Made by a program: the position numbers and the translations under genes | The notes under the pieces: model-generated | What the model was told of the DNA's origin: nothing | The model's input: only the letters and a program-made list of their open reading frames with translations | The model's database searches: none | In this document: in pieces, positions 7,654 through 14,581 of the stretch | Numbering within the stretch: the first letter of the stretch is position 1 | How the letters are laid out: each line of letters starts with the position of its first letter | Assembly (NCBI GenBank): GCA_964631275.1 | Contig: CAZVWQ010000018.1 | Coordinates: 1-32,377 of the forward strand | Direction of reading: 5' to 3' | Source of the DNA: CAZVWQ01 sp964631275 | Lineage (GTDB): Bacteria > Patescibacteriota > JACMRA01 | Length of the DNA stretch: 32,377 nt

Positions 7654-7890
7654 CTAAAAAAAATCTATTGCTAAATTCAAACTTCGTAATTCGTTAACCA
7701 CACTAAACAAATTAAACAAAGCCAAAAAACTACATGTTAAAAACAAAAACAACAATGGAAAAATAATAAATAAGGTGTTTTGTGGTTTATAACTTCTGCG
7801 AAAAATATTATACACCGCAAACCCCATAACTAAGGAAATACAGATCCCAAAAAAAAGTATAATAAAATAGAAAATATCGATTAGGCCCAT
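7654..7890 (-). CDS. Small two-helix membrane protein, unknown
   Basis: A 78-aa ORF with ATG start and two predicted transmembrane segments (about 5-27 and 38-62) separated by a short basic loop (RRSYKPQN). No family recognised. The loop charge suggests the ends face out and the loop faces the cytoplasm. It is opposite in direction to its neighbours thioredoxin and yaaA. Hydrophobic ORFs arise by chance in AT-rich DNA, so confidence is moderate. Confidence 0.45.
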   Translation of the reverse strand: MGLIDIFYFIILFFGICISLVMGFAVYNIFRRSYKPQNTLFIIFPLLFLFLTCSFLALFNLFSVVNELRSLNLAIDFF

Positions 7891-8022
7891 TTTTTTAAGA
7901 AAACAATTTTATTAAAAGAAGTCAAAGTTATTTTGACTATTAACTCAGTTTATAGCCTTTAGTTGGGAAAAATATAGATAAAACTAGTTTTTATATGAAA
8001 GTTTATTCCTTATAAAAAGCTG

Positions 8023-8072
8023 AATTCTTAACGGGTAATTACCATAACGATTAGCCTATTAGCCTAAAGGGT
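8023..8072 (+). repeat. Interspersed repeat R1, copy 2
   Basis: Contains AATTCTTAA, the perfect palindrome GGTAATTACC (8033-8042), and ATAACGATTAG, followed by CTAAAGGGTAT. Matches 17952-17995 (same strand) and 1-37 (opposite strand). Confidence 0.75.
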
Positions 8073-8119
8073 ATTAATAAATAATTTTAGCCAAAAAATG
8101 AAATAAAACTAAAACCTGT

Positions 8120-8134
8120 TATAATACAATTCTA
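8120..8134 (+). promoter_or_regulatory. Probable -10 box directly ahead of yaaA
   Basis: A perfect TATAAT at 8120-8125 ends 8 nt before the ATG at 8134, so transcription would start at or within a base or two of the start codon, giving a leaderless mRNA. No good -35 box is seen at 17 nt upstream. Confidence 0.5.
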
Positions 8135-8889
8135 TGCTTTTTCTTAGTTCTCCAGCCAAAACTTTTTATGAAGATTTTAAATTTCCTGAGTTTGACTATA
8201 CTCAGCCCTACTTTTTAGAACTAGCTAACGAATTAGTTAAAAATTTGCAAAAACAAAATCTTAAAAAATTACAAAAAACTCTAGAAATTTCTGAAAAATT
8301 AGCCAAAATTAACTATGATAGATATCAAAATTGGGATTTAAAAAATCTGTCTAAAAATGTGATTCCAGCAATTTTTGGTTATCATGGAGATGTTTTTAGA
8401 GAGTTAAATAAAAAAAACTATACCAAAAAAAATATACAATTTGCCGGACAAAAAATTTTTATAATTACAGGTTTGTACGGAATTTTATCAGCTATAGACT
8501 TAATTCAGCCATACAGATTAGAGATGAAGTTAAGTTTGGATATGAACTCAAAAAAAACTGCACTCAAGGACTATTGGCAAAAAAAAATTACAGATAGAAT
8601 TAATATAATCGAAAATAATCAGGTGATTAATTTAGCCTCTAAAGAATACATTCAAGCTGTTGATATCGATAATTTACAAGCTAAGTTTGTTGATGTTATC
8701 TTTAAACAAAAAAATAATAAAGGCAAGTACCAAAATATTGGAATTTTATCAAAAAAAGCTCGAGGAAAATTTCTTAACTGGGTGATTAATAATCAAATTC
8801 AGAGTCTTCAGAAATTAGAAAAATTTAATATAGACGGTTATAAATTAGTTGATAAAAGCGAAGCTCAAATGATATTTGTTAAAGATTAA
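8134..8889 (+). CDS. yaaA: YaaA family protein (DUF328), peroxide-stress type
   Basis: A 251-aa cytoplasmic protein. Family knowledge: E. coli YaaA limits free intracellular iron and DNA damage during hydrogen peroxide stress; it is a DNA-binding protein of unusual fold. Seen: the family opening FLSSPAKT(F/M), PAIFGYHGDVF (relatives have P-A-x-x-x-Y-x-G-D-V-Y), FITGLYGILSAIDLIQPYRLEM (relatives: S-G-L-Y-G-L-L-x-P-L-D-x-x-x-P-Y-R-L-E-M), and INLASKEY near residue 170. Full length for the family. A TATAAT box 8 nt upstream suggests leaderless transcription. It stands alone between R1 and the second sigma locus. Confidence 0.9.
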   Translation: MLFLSSPAKTFYEDFKFPEFDYTQPYFLELANELVKNLQKQNLKKLQKTLEISEKLAKINYDRYQNWDLKNLSKNVIPAIFGYHGDVFRELNKKNYTKKNIQFAGQKIFIITGLYGILSAIDLIQPYRLEMKLSLDMNSKKTALKDYWQKKITDRINIIENNQVINLASKEYIQAVDIDNLQAKFVDVIFKQKNNKGKYQNIGILSKKARGKFLNWVINNQIQSLQKLEKFNIDGYKLVDKSEAQMIFVKD

Positions 8890-9140
8890 GTTTTTATTTT
8901 ATCTGTATTGTTTGCGTACCCTTTGGTTAAATGTTCTACTTATTTGTGTTTTTACCTAAACAAATCAAATTTCAGTTTTTTTAAAAAATTAAAGCTAAAA
9001 TATCAAATTTATACAATTTGTCTCAAAATATTCCTGCATTACCCTTAGTTTGTAACCTTTTCAAAAAAAGATGTTTTTAAACTTTATTAAGGAATGACTA
9101 TAGATAAACTTTGAAATAAAAGGTTTATTTTTTACATTTT

Positions 9141-9205
9141 ACAAAATATGTCACAAAATTTATACTAATTCGTACTTACTCTACGAGTAAAGCTCGAGCT
9201 ACTCT
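9141..9205 (+). promoter_or_regulatory. Shared sigma-gene promoter region, copy B
   Basis: ACAAAATATGTCACAAAATT starts at 9141, with TGTCACA at 9149-9155, a 16-nt spacer, then GTACTTACT. An inverted repeat TTACTC-TAC-GAGTAA (9176-9190) and the perfect palindrome AGCTCGAGCT (9191-9200) precede the ATG at 9206. The layout matches copy A (5591-5650). The rest of the gap 8890-9140 shows nothing recognisable. Confidence 0.6.
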
Positions 9206-9709
9206 ATGCAAAAAATCCACCTCAACCAAGATAATTATAATTATTGGTATAACCTTGTATATGCTTATTTTTATCGTAGAATAAGTATAAAAGAAGATGC
9301 TGATGATTTAACAAGTAGTGTTTTGAGTGATTTTTTTATGTATGAAAAAGAAATAGAAAAACCTATCGGTCTAATTTGGGCTATTGCTAGAAATAAACTA
9401 AAAACATTTTTTTTAAAAAAATCCAAGACTCTTTTTTCTAATGAAAACATAGAAGACATGGAAGATATAGAAAACGTTTATTCACAAAGCTATTATGATA
9501 GGACTGAAAATCTTATAAATTGTGCTAAAAAACAACTCAAAACAGTCGATTTTGATATTTTAGAATTATCGGTTTTTTGTGATTTTGACAGTAAAAAAAT
9601 TGCCACTAAATTAAACTTAAAACCAGACAACGTTCGACAAAGACTATCTCGTAGTTTAAAAAAATTAAGAGAAAAATGTCGTCAAATTTGGTTACAATCA
9701 AAACTCTAG
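9206..9709 (+). CDS. ECF-like RNA polymerase sigma factor (locus B)
   Basis: A 167-aa paralogue of the sigma factor at 5072-5581. The sigma-2-like region has NYNYWYNLVYAYFYRRI, DDLTSSVLSDFFMY and GLIWAIARNKLKTFF. The sigma-4-like helix-turn-helix has FDILELSVFCDFDSKKIAT and LKPDNVRQRLSRSLKKLR. Region 2 has the expected 'DADDLT..V' acidic patch, closer to classical ECF sigma factors than copy A. The downstream membrane protein starts 21 nt after the stop and its N-terminus matches the locus A partner. It probably recognises its own upstream promoter block (9141-9205); cross-talk with locus A is plausible because that block is shared. Confidence 0.82.
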   Translation: MQKIHLNQDNYNYWYNLVYAYFYRRISIKEDADDLTSSVLSDFFMYEKEIEKPIGLIWAIARNKLKTFFLKKSKTLFSNENIEDMEDIENVYSQSYYDRTENLINCAKKQLKTVDFDILELSVFCDFDSKKIATKLNLKPDNVRQRLSRSLKKLREKCRQIWLQSKL

Positions 9710-9730
9710 GTAAAATTTTAATTAAATCTT

Positions 9731-10810
9731 ATGATTACAAAAGAAAAGCAAAATCCATTTAATACCGATGACTTAATTATTAATTATTTTGAGTTGGATA
9801 AAGATTTTTTGGAAACTAGAAAACAATCTTTTTTAAAATTGAAAAAAGAATTTAACAAACCTCATCAAAATATTTTTATGTCTCTAAAACAACAATATAT
9901 AAACTTTGCACATTTAATTACAAAAAATGCTATTGCAGCAACATTTATTATGTTAATTGCTCTAACTACAGTAGGAGCAAGTGCGGCCGAGCTTTTTGCT
10001 CCAGAAGAATACAAGCCAAGTATTTTATTTGCTAGAAATTTTTCTGATTCTAATGAAGATGATAAGTCTGATAAAGCAAGTGAAGAAAATAAACAAGTAA
10101 CCAATTTTGAAGAGTGTGTGGCCACTGGAGCACCTGTAGCTGAATCTTCTCCCAGGCAATGTTCTTATAACGGACAAATCTTTGTAGAAAAATTAAGTCC
10201 TAAAGATCAAAATTCTTTGGATAATCTTAGTCAGGTTGAGGCTTTAGTAGCTGATGAGAATCACGAAGTGGTAACCAACGAACAGTGCGACCTAACTATT
10301 AAGTTCCCTAAAACTTCTGAGGCTTTAGGTGAAGACTCTCAGAATAATGAGTTTTTGGTCAGATCTAAGTCAGAAGGTGAACCAGAATTTTCTATTGAAC
10401 CTAGTTTAAATTTTGGCATAGGTTTTGATATTCCTTTTGGCTACGGTTTTGTTGGGCAGAAATTTAAGTGTTATGACCAGGAGATTAGCTTTGAAGATTT
10501 TACTAACATTACTTTTGAAGATACACTTGGTAATACTGGTCAAAAATTTATCTTTGATGAAGAAGACGCAGGTGAATTTTTTGAAGGCGAGTTTGATCAA
10601 ACTGAAGAAATTTCTCGCAAGGAACTTTGCCAGAGTATTGGTCTTTTGGAGGCTTCTTGTGAATTAATTGAGAATCCACACTTGATTAGAGAGTTTAATT
10701 TTGAAATCGGCATGATTGATAACTATTTCTTCCAGGCTGGTGGTAAGACCTATTATGTAACCTTTGGTAGTGAGAGTAATCAAATTCAGTTTAGTTCGGT
10801 CCTAAATTAG
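9731..10810 (+). CDS. Membrane protein with putative anti-sigma N-terminus and one outer module (locus B)
   Basis: A 359-aa protein. Cytoplasmic part 1-65 resembles the locus A protein (FNTDDLIINYFELDKDFLE versus FETDDDLIVEILEADKKFLQ). Transmembrane segment about 67-87. Then a Cys-motif EECVATGAPVAESSPRQCSY (about 127-146), a motif I have seen in exported proteins of small bacteria. Next comes the shared module from ALVADENHEVV (171) with QCDLTIKFPK, KELCQSIGLLEASCELIENP, to NQIQFSSV at the end. The ORF stops in TAG exactly where sisters continue with APSTPSV and a linker; the linker is found in the -1 frame just after (10795 on). So the stop is probably produced by a frameshift and a C-terminal domain has been cut off. 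Confidence 0.7.
   Translation: MITKEKQNPFNTDDLIINYFELDKDFLETRKQSFLKLKKEFNKPHQNIFMSLKQQYINFAHLITKNAIAATFIMLIALTTVGASAAELFAPEEYKPSILFARNFSDSNEDDKSDKASEENKQVTNFEECVATGAPVAESSPRQCSYNGQIFVEKLSPKDQNSLDNLSQVEALVADENHEVVTNEQCDLTIKFPKTSEALGEDSQNNEFLVRSKSEGEPEFSIEPSLNFGIGFDIPFGYGFVGQKFKCYDQEISFEDFTNITFEDTLGNTGQKFIFDEEDAGEFFEGEFDQTEEISRKELCQSIGLLEASCELIENPHLIREFNFEIGMIDNYFFQAGGKTYYVTFGSESNQIQFSSVLN
9869..9990 (+). repeat. 122-nt segment identical to 4811-4932 (opposite strand)
   Basis: The DNA for NIFMSLKQQYINFAHLITKN through the transmembrane helix to GASAAE is base-for-base identical to the reverse complement of 4811-4932, while the sequence on both sides diverges quickly. It lies inside the two paralogous membrane-protein genes and indicates recent gene conversion or recombination. 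Confidence 0.85.
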
Positions 10811-11243
10811 GAACTAATCAAAAACAAAGCAATTCTCAACAAAAAGCTCAAACATCCAAAGCTGCCAAAGCTATAATAAAAGGTGAAAGAGGAAATATGC
10901 TGGGATAATACATGCTGGTAAGATTTGTGCTGTAAATGTGTCTACAAACAAAGAAACTTGTATAAATGTTTCAGCTATTGATTTGGATAGTCCATCTATA
11001 ACCAACTTTGATCAATTAAAACAACAAATTTCTTATTCTTTAGAGGTTGAACCAGGAGAATACTATGTTTTTTATGACAAACAAGGTTACGGCAGATCTT
11101 ATTATTCAGCTTTTAATCAATGTGCTGCAAAATACAATGAATTTAGAACAGAATGCTATCAGCTTAGCGGAGATAAACTCAAACTTACTGCTACACCTAA
11201 TCAAACTCTAAATAATATAAATGTAGGAGCCGAGAAAATTTAG
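10795..11243 (+). pseudogene. Frame-displaced C-terminal part of the locus B membrane protein
   Basis: From 10795 the -1 frame reads GPKLGTNQKQSNSQQKAQ then TSKAAKAIIKGERGN before a stop near 10900: a Gln/Ser/Lys linker like those of the sister proteins. From about 10887 a further -1 frame reads KYAGIIHAGKICAVNVSTNK and continues 101 codons from a GTG at 10938 to 11243. That domain contains ISYSLEVEPGEYYVFYDKQ, typical of a beta-sandwich domain of exported proteins (carboxypeptidase-regulatory or SpaA-like), and four cysteines. Two single-base losses would explain everything. The GTG at 10938 could allow a separate protein, but it would lack a signal sequence, so a broken gene is more likely. 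Confidence 0.6.
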
Positions 11244-11362
11244 TAAATTTAAACAAGAATAAATAAAAAATAAGATTTATTTTAATAAATATGTTGCTGA
11301 ATATATAACATTACTACCTACATTCCTTAAAATTTTAATTAACAAAAATCAAAATAATTTAT

Positions 11363-11384
11363 AGCCCCAACTGGGGCTTTTTTT
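11363..11384 (+). terminator. Rho-independent terminator of the locus B operon
   Basis: Perfect 6-bp stem AGCCCC / GGGGCT with loop AACT, followed by seven T. It follows the 3' end of locus B by 120 bp and is the clearest terminator in the window. Confidence 0.9.
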
Positions 11385-11417
11385 ATACAGAGCTTTCATG
11401 CAACATAGCTATTCCAA

Positions 11418-11479
11418 ATTCAACTTTGACAAGTTTATTAGCTATTAAGTCTGTTTTTTAAAGAAGTATATACCCTTTG
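11418..11479 (+). repeat. Interspersed repeat R6, copy 2
   Basis: Same orientation as 5801-5863, sharing AACTTTGACAAGTT, TATTAG and AAAGAAGTATA. It ends in TATATACCCTTT, a motif that also ends or flanks several other intergenic repeats. Confidence 0.55.
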
Positions 11480-11487
11480 GGTTAATT

Positions 11488-12111
11488 CTATGAATTAGTT
11501 TCTATCTTTTTTTCCAAAAAAACCTCTAACTCATTAGATTTAATTTTGTTTATTGCTAGAATTTTTTTAAGTTTGTCTATAACCTTAACAACTCTTTGCA
11601 AGAATTCTAACTTAAAGCTAGATTCAGATAGATTAGTTGTCAGTTGATAAAAACCTAATTCAGAACTAGCTAATAATAATTCCTGGCCAGTTTTAATTTT
11701 TGTTTGTTCTGGGTTGACTGTATCAATATCCTCTAGTTCTTGGAGGTAATTAAAAACTTTGTCTCTATCTTGCCTAACAAAAACCTCCTGAAATTGAGAT
11801 AAATCTTCACTTATTTCAGCTTTAATCAAAATTTGCTGATTCTGGCTAATTAGTATTTCTACTGGTACTAAAAACTTAGCTTCCAAAGCTCCAATAGTTT
11901 CTAGTTTATTTTTATGTTTATTAAAAAAAGTAACTTTTAGAGTTTGCAAAGTCTTGACTAGAGCTTCTTCGTTCATAAGCCCAACTCCCCAGACTACATG
12001 TGTTCTTTGGTCTTGAATAATAGCCATAATCAAACCTTCAGAAAAATCCAAATTATCTACAATCTGATCTTCGTCCTCAGTTACCAAAAAAGAATTCATT
12101 GGTCGAAACAT
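11488..12111 (-). CDS. HisIE-like protein lacking the catalytic cysteines
   Basis: A 207-aa protein. Residues about 25-75 follow phosphoribosyl-AMP cyclohydrolase (HisI) closely: GLIMAIIQDQRTHVVWGVGL then MNEEALVKTLQTLKVTFFNK. The C-terminal third (KTGQELLLASSELGFYQ to the end) resembles the all-helical phosphoribosyl-ATP pyrophosphatase (HisE) fold. However, the HisI signature W-x-K-G-E-T-S-G is replaced by LETIGALEAKF, the DCD zinc/magnesium site is absent, and there is not one cysteine in the protein, although HisI uses cysteines to bind zinc. So it cannot be a normal cyclohydrolase. It may be a repurposed nucleotide-binding relative. It stands alone on the minus strand; no other intact histidine genes are in view, but a HisB-N-like phosphatase lies at 13919. 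Confidence 0.6.
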   Translation of the reverse strand: MFRPMNSFLVTEDEDQIVDNLDFSEGLIMAIIQDQRTHVVWGVGLMNEEALVKTLQTLKVTFFNKHKNKLETIGALEAKFLVPVEILISQNQQILIKAEISEDLSQFQEVFVRQDRDKVFNYLQELEDIDTVNPEQTKIKTGQELLLASSELGFYQLTTNLSESSFKLEFLQRVVKVIDKLKKILAINKIKSNELEVFLEKKIETNS

Positions 12112-12184
12112 AACAACAAATAATTAAAAAGTTTTTAAATGTTAATGGTGATAATAAATCTGCTTTTGTTTACCTGTATCTAAA

Positions 12185-12222
12185 ATAAAGGTTTTTTAAG
12201 GTTATAAAGGTTTTTTAAGGTT
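12185..12222 (+). repeat. Tandem duplication of a 19-bp unit
   Basis: Two exact copies of ATAAAGGTTTTTTAAGGTT (12185-12203 and 12204-12222). A related TTTTTTTAAGG recurs at 12281-12291, just before the short ORF at 12300. Confidence 0.85.
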
Positions 12223-12299
12223 ATTGCAAAAACACTCTTATTTAAATAAAAAATATTTTACTTTTAAACAAATTGACAAGTTTTTTTAAGGAGGTATTT

Positions 12300-12356
12300 A
12301 TGAAGTTAGATTTAGATAGGTTAGTATTAAATTATTTTCAGTATCCTAAAAGTTAG
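12300..12356 (+). CDS. Possible 18-aa small ORF with a strong Shine-Dalgarno
   Basis: ATG at 12300 opens MKLDLDRLVLNYFQYPKS then TAG. AAGGAGGT (12288-12295) lies 4 nt before the start; I noticed no equally good Shine-Dalgarno near other starts here. TTGACA occurs at 12273-12278. It could be a leader peptide or a chance ORF; the next gene (sua5) is 436 bp away. The 680-bp gap around it otherwise holds the tandem repeat and an R4 copy. Confidence 0.25.
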   Translation: MKLDLDRLVLNYFQYPKS

Positions 12357-12639
12357 TTTATTTTTTGAGACTGTATTAGTTACTAGGTAAATTTTATTGA
12401 GCATTTTATTGAGCTTTATAGAACACGTTTAAAAGCCTTCACTAGTTTAAAATTAAAAAGTAGTCTGTAGTTGATTTTGAATAAAAAAATCTAAAATATT
12501 AATTAAGAATAATTCTAAATTTATAATTTTTAAGACAACTAAAAACTAGGAGTCTTTATTTTAAGACAAATAATCAAATAGGTTTTGTAAAAAATTAAGC
12601 TATACTAATTTACTTATAAATTTACGTTTTTTAATCTAA

Positions 12640-12714
12640 AAAAGTCACAAAATAACTTCAAAATTCGATTAAGTTTAGTTTACTGTCAGATTTGATTATG
12701 AAATAAGGATAAAA
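12640..12714 (-). repeat. Interspersed repeat R4, diverged copy
   Basis: Reads GTCACAAAATAACTTCAAAA ... GATTAAGTTTAG ... CAGATTTGATTATGAAATAA, a diverged version of the R4 copies at 23706-23788 and 25701-25780. Confidence 0.5.
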
Positions 12715-12792
12715 GCCATGAGAACATAAAAATACCTAGATCATAAAGTAATTATATTTGCTAAATAAAAAAAGATTAGATTTAGTTTATAA

Positions 12793-13791
12793 ATGTTAAT
12801 TTCGGCTAATCAGGCAGTACAAAATTTGCTCTTATCTAAAGTTGTAGCTATCCCTACAGAAACAGTTTATGGACTAGCTGGGGTAGCTATAGATCCGACA
12901 GCTATAAAAGAAATTTATAAAATCAAAAACAGACCTAAAGACAACCCACTAATTACCCATGTATCTAGTTTTAGTGCGATCCAAAAATACCTTAACCCTT
13001 ACCCAGATTACCTTGAAGATTTAGTTAGTTATTTTTCTCCTGGTCCAATTAGTTATTTAGTTAATCTTAAGCCTGAGTCTTTATTAAGAGTTTCTACATG
13101 TAACTTGAATTCGGTTATTTTTAGGATTCCGAGCCACCCTATAGCCTTAGAAATTTTAACTAAAATAAACAAACCTTTAGCCGCTCCGTCAGCTAATACT
13201 TCGGGTAAATTTAGCCCTACTTCGGCAGATATGGTAGAACAAGATTTGGGAGATAAGGTTTCTGGTATTGTTGATGGAGGTAGATCTTTGGTTGGTTTAG
13301 AATCCACAATTTTGGATTGCAGGAATTTTGATAAAATTATAGTTTTAAGACCTGGGGTAGTTGGAAAAAAAGAATTACAAAAATGGTTTAGCCAGTCAAA
13401 GCTTTGGTTTGGAATAGAAATTATAGAATCAAAAAATTCAGAAGAAAAAACTCCAGGAAATAAATACAGACATTATTGTCCAGACACTCCTTTGTTTTGG
13501 CTAACCGCAGATTTGTCTCAAATATCTTCAAATGAAGTGATCTTAACTGATCTGGCTACAATCAAAAAATTCAAAAAAATTTTGCCACCAGAATTCCATA
13601 GCCAATTAAAATTTATAAATCTTGGGCTAGACTTTAAACAAATTAGTCAAAACTTATACTCTAAATTATCAGAATTAGATACTCTCAAGGCCAAAAAAGG
13701 GTATTTATATTTGCCAAGCTTGAGAAGTAATAATAGTTCTTTAGCTAAGGCTTTGTTTAATCGACTAGATAAGGCAGTTAGTGGGAAGTAA
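12793..13791 (+). CDS. sua5: L-threonylcarbamoyladenylate synthase, Sua5 type
   Basis: It makes threonylcarbamoyl-AMP from threonine, bicarbonate and ATP, the first step of t6A37 modification of ANN-decoding tRNAs, in the cytoplasm. Seen: YrdC-like domain (1-205) with PTETVYGLAG, KNRPKDNPLITHV, PLAAPSANTSGKFSPT and GLESTILDC; then the linker TPGNKYRHYCPDTPLF, which is the P-G-x-x-x-x-H-Y-x-P signature of Sua5; and a C-terminal Sua5 domain (about 230-332). The 332-aa length fits Sua5 rather than the short YrdC. The start is ATG directly after TTATAA, no Shine-Dalgarno. It is separated from the HAD gene by 127 bp. Confidence 0.93.
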   Translation: MLISANQAVQNLLLSKVVAIPTETVYGLAGVAIDPTAIKEIYKIKNRPKDNPLITHVSSFSAIQKYLNPYPDYLEDLVSYFSPGPISYLVNLKPESLLRVSTCNLNSVIFRIPSHPIALEILTKINKPLAAPSANTSGKFSPTSADMVEQDLGDKVSGIVDGGRSLVGLESTILDCRNFDKIIVLRPGVVGKKELQKWFSQSKLWFGIEIIESKNSEEKTPGNKYRHYCPDTPLFWLTADLSQISSNEVILTDLATIKKFKKILPPEFHSQLKFINLGLDFKQISQNLYSKLSELDTLKAKKGYLYLPSLRSNNSSLAKALFNRLDKAVSGK

Positions 13792-13807
13792 CTCTTCATT
13801 AAATTTA

Positions 13808-13842
13808 ATTGAGAAGATTGCTTTGCGGTGCTCGGGGTAACA
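13808..13842 (+). repeat. REP-like G+C-richer remnant
   Basis: TTGAGAAGATTGCTTTGCGG then TGCTCGGGGTAACA is much richer in G+C than its surroundings and resembles the 'GATTGCTTCG...CTCG' halves of dispersed palindromic repeats known in many bacteria. Only one copy is in the window. Confidence 0.3.
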
Positions 13843-13918
13843 CAAATATCAACCTTATGAACTTTTTAACCTTGCAAACTGATTTACTTTGGTTTTTGCC
13901 CAAAGAATAAAATTTTTT

Positions 13919-14581
13919 ATGTTCTTAATTAATACAGAAGAAATCTATGAAACTCAAGAATCTAAGTGGGTAATTAATAGTCAACCGACAATTTTTGCTG
14001 AAAAATTTAGACCTGATGAGCAACTAAAAATTAGAGAAAAAAATAAAGATAAATTAAAAAAAATAATCTTTCTTGATCGTGACGGTCCATGTCTGTATGA
14101 ACCAAAAACTGATGGCCAGATTGACTCAATTAATAGGCTAGAAATTACTCAAGGTTTGATAATTAATCTTCATAAGATTCTAACCGAAATGGATTATCTT
14201 TTGGTTATGGTTAGCAACCAAAATCATATTGGCCACAAAACTTTTGCAAGAGTTAATTTCTTCCAGCCACATAATTTGTTTTTAGAAATTTTAGCTGGGC
14301 AGGGAATAATTTTTGATGAAATATTTATCGACAAGTCAACTATTGAGGATAAACAACCAACCAGAAAGCCAGGGACAAAGATGCTTGAGGAATATTTAAA
14401 CCAGGCTGGTAAAATTTTTGATTTAGCTAATTCTTGGGTTATTGGAGATAGAGAAACAGACATGCAATTAGCTCAAAATTTGGGTTCAAAAGGGATCAGG
14501 TTTTATTCTGAGTTAGGAAAAATTGCCAAGTTTAATTCCAACTCCTGGGAGGAAATTTATAACTATTTAAAAAAAAAATAA
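13919..14581 (+). CDS. HAD-superfamily phosphatase similar to the HisB N-terminal domain
   Basis: About 220 aa from the ATG at 13919; a TTG at 13889 would add ten residues but is a poor start. HAD motifs: I FLDRDGPCLYEP (both Asp kept), II VMVSNQNHIG, III RKPGTKMLEEYL, IV VIGDRETDMQLA. Between them, QIDSINRLEITQGLI and FFQPHNLFLEILAGQGIIFD follow the histidinol-phosphate phosphatase domain of HisB almost step for step. The zinc loop C-x-H...C-x-C of HisB/GmhB is missing: DKSTIEDKQPTRKPG has no cysteine. The substrate is therefore uncertain. The stop overlaps the start of the next gene by one base (TAATG), so it is translationally coupled to isopentenyl phosphate kinase; a role with isoprenoid phosphates or a broad sugar/amino-alcohol phosphatase role is possible. 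Confidence 0.75.
   Translation: MFLINTEEIYETQESKWVINSQPTIFAEKFRPDEQLKIREKNKDKLKKIIFLDRDGPCLYEPKTDGQIDSINRLEITQGLIINLHKILTEMDYLLVMVSNQNHIGHKTFARVNFFQPHNLFLEILAGQGIIFDEIFIDKSTIEDKQPTRKPGTKMLEEYLNQAGKIFDLANSWVIGDRETDMQLAQNLGSKGIRFYSELGKIAKFNSNSWEEIYNYLKKK

Noticed and set aside
12180..12300. CRISPR array
   Set aside because: Only two adjacent copies of a 19-bp unit without spacers, and no cas genes in the window.
12645..12660. Third copy of the sigma promoter block (GTCACAAAATAACTTC)
   Set aside because: It matches only the GTCACAAAAT core, lacks the TACTTACT box, and is better explained as part of an R4 repeat.
13889..13918. TTG start for the HAD phosphatase
   Set aside because: The extra ten residues are not family-like and an ATG follows at 13919.
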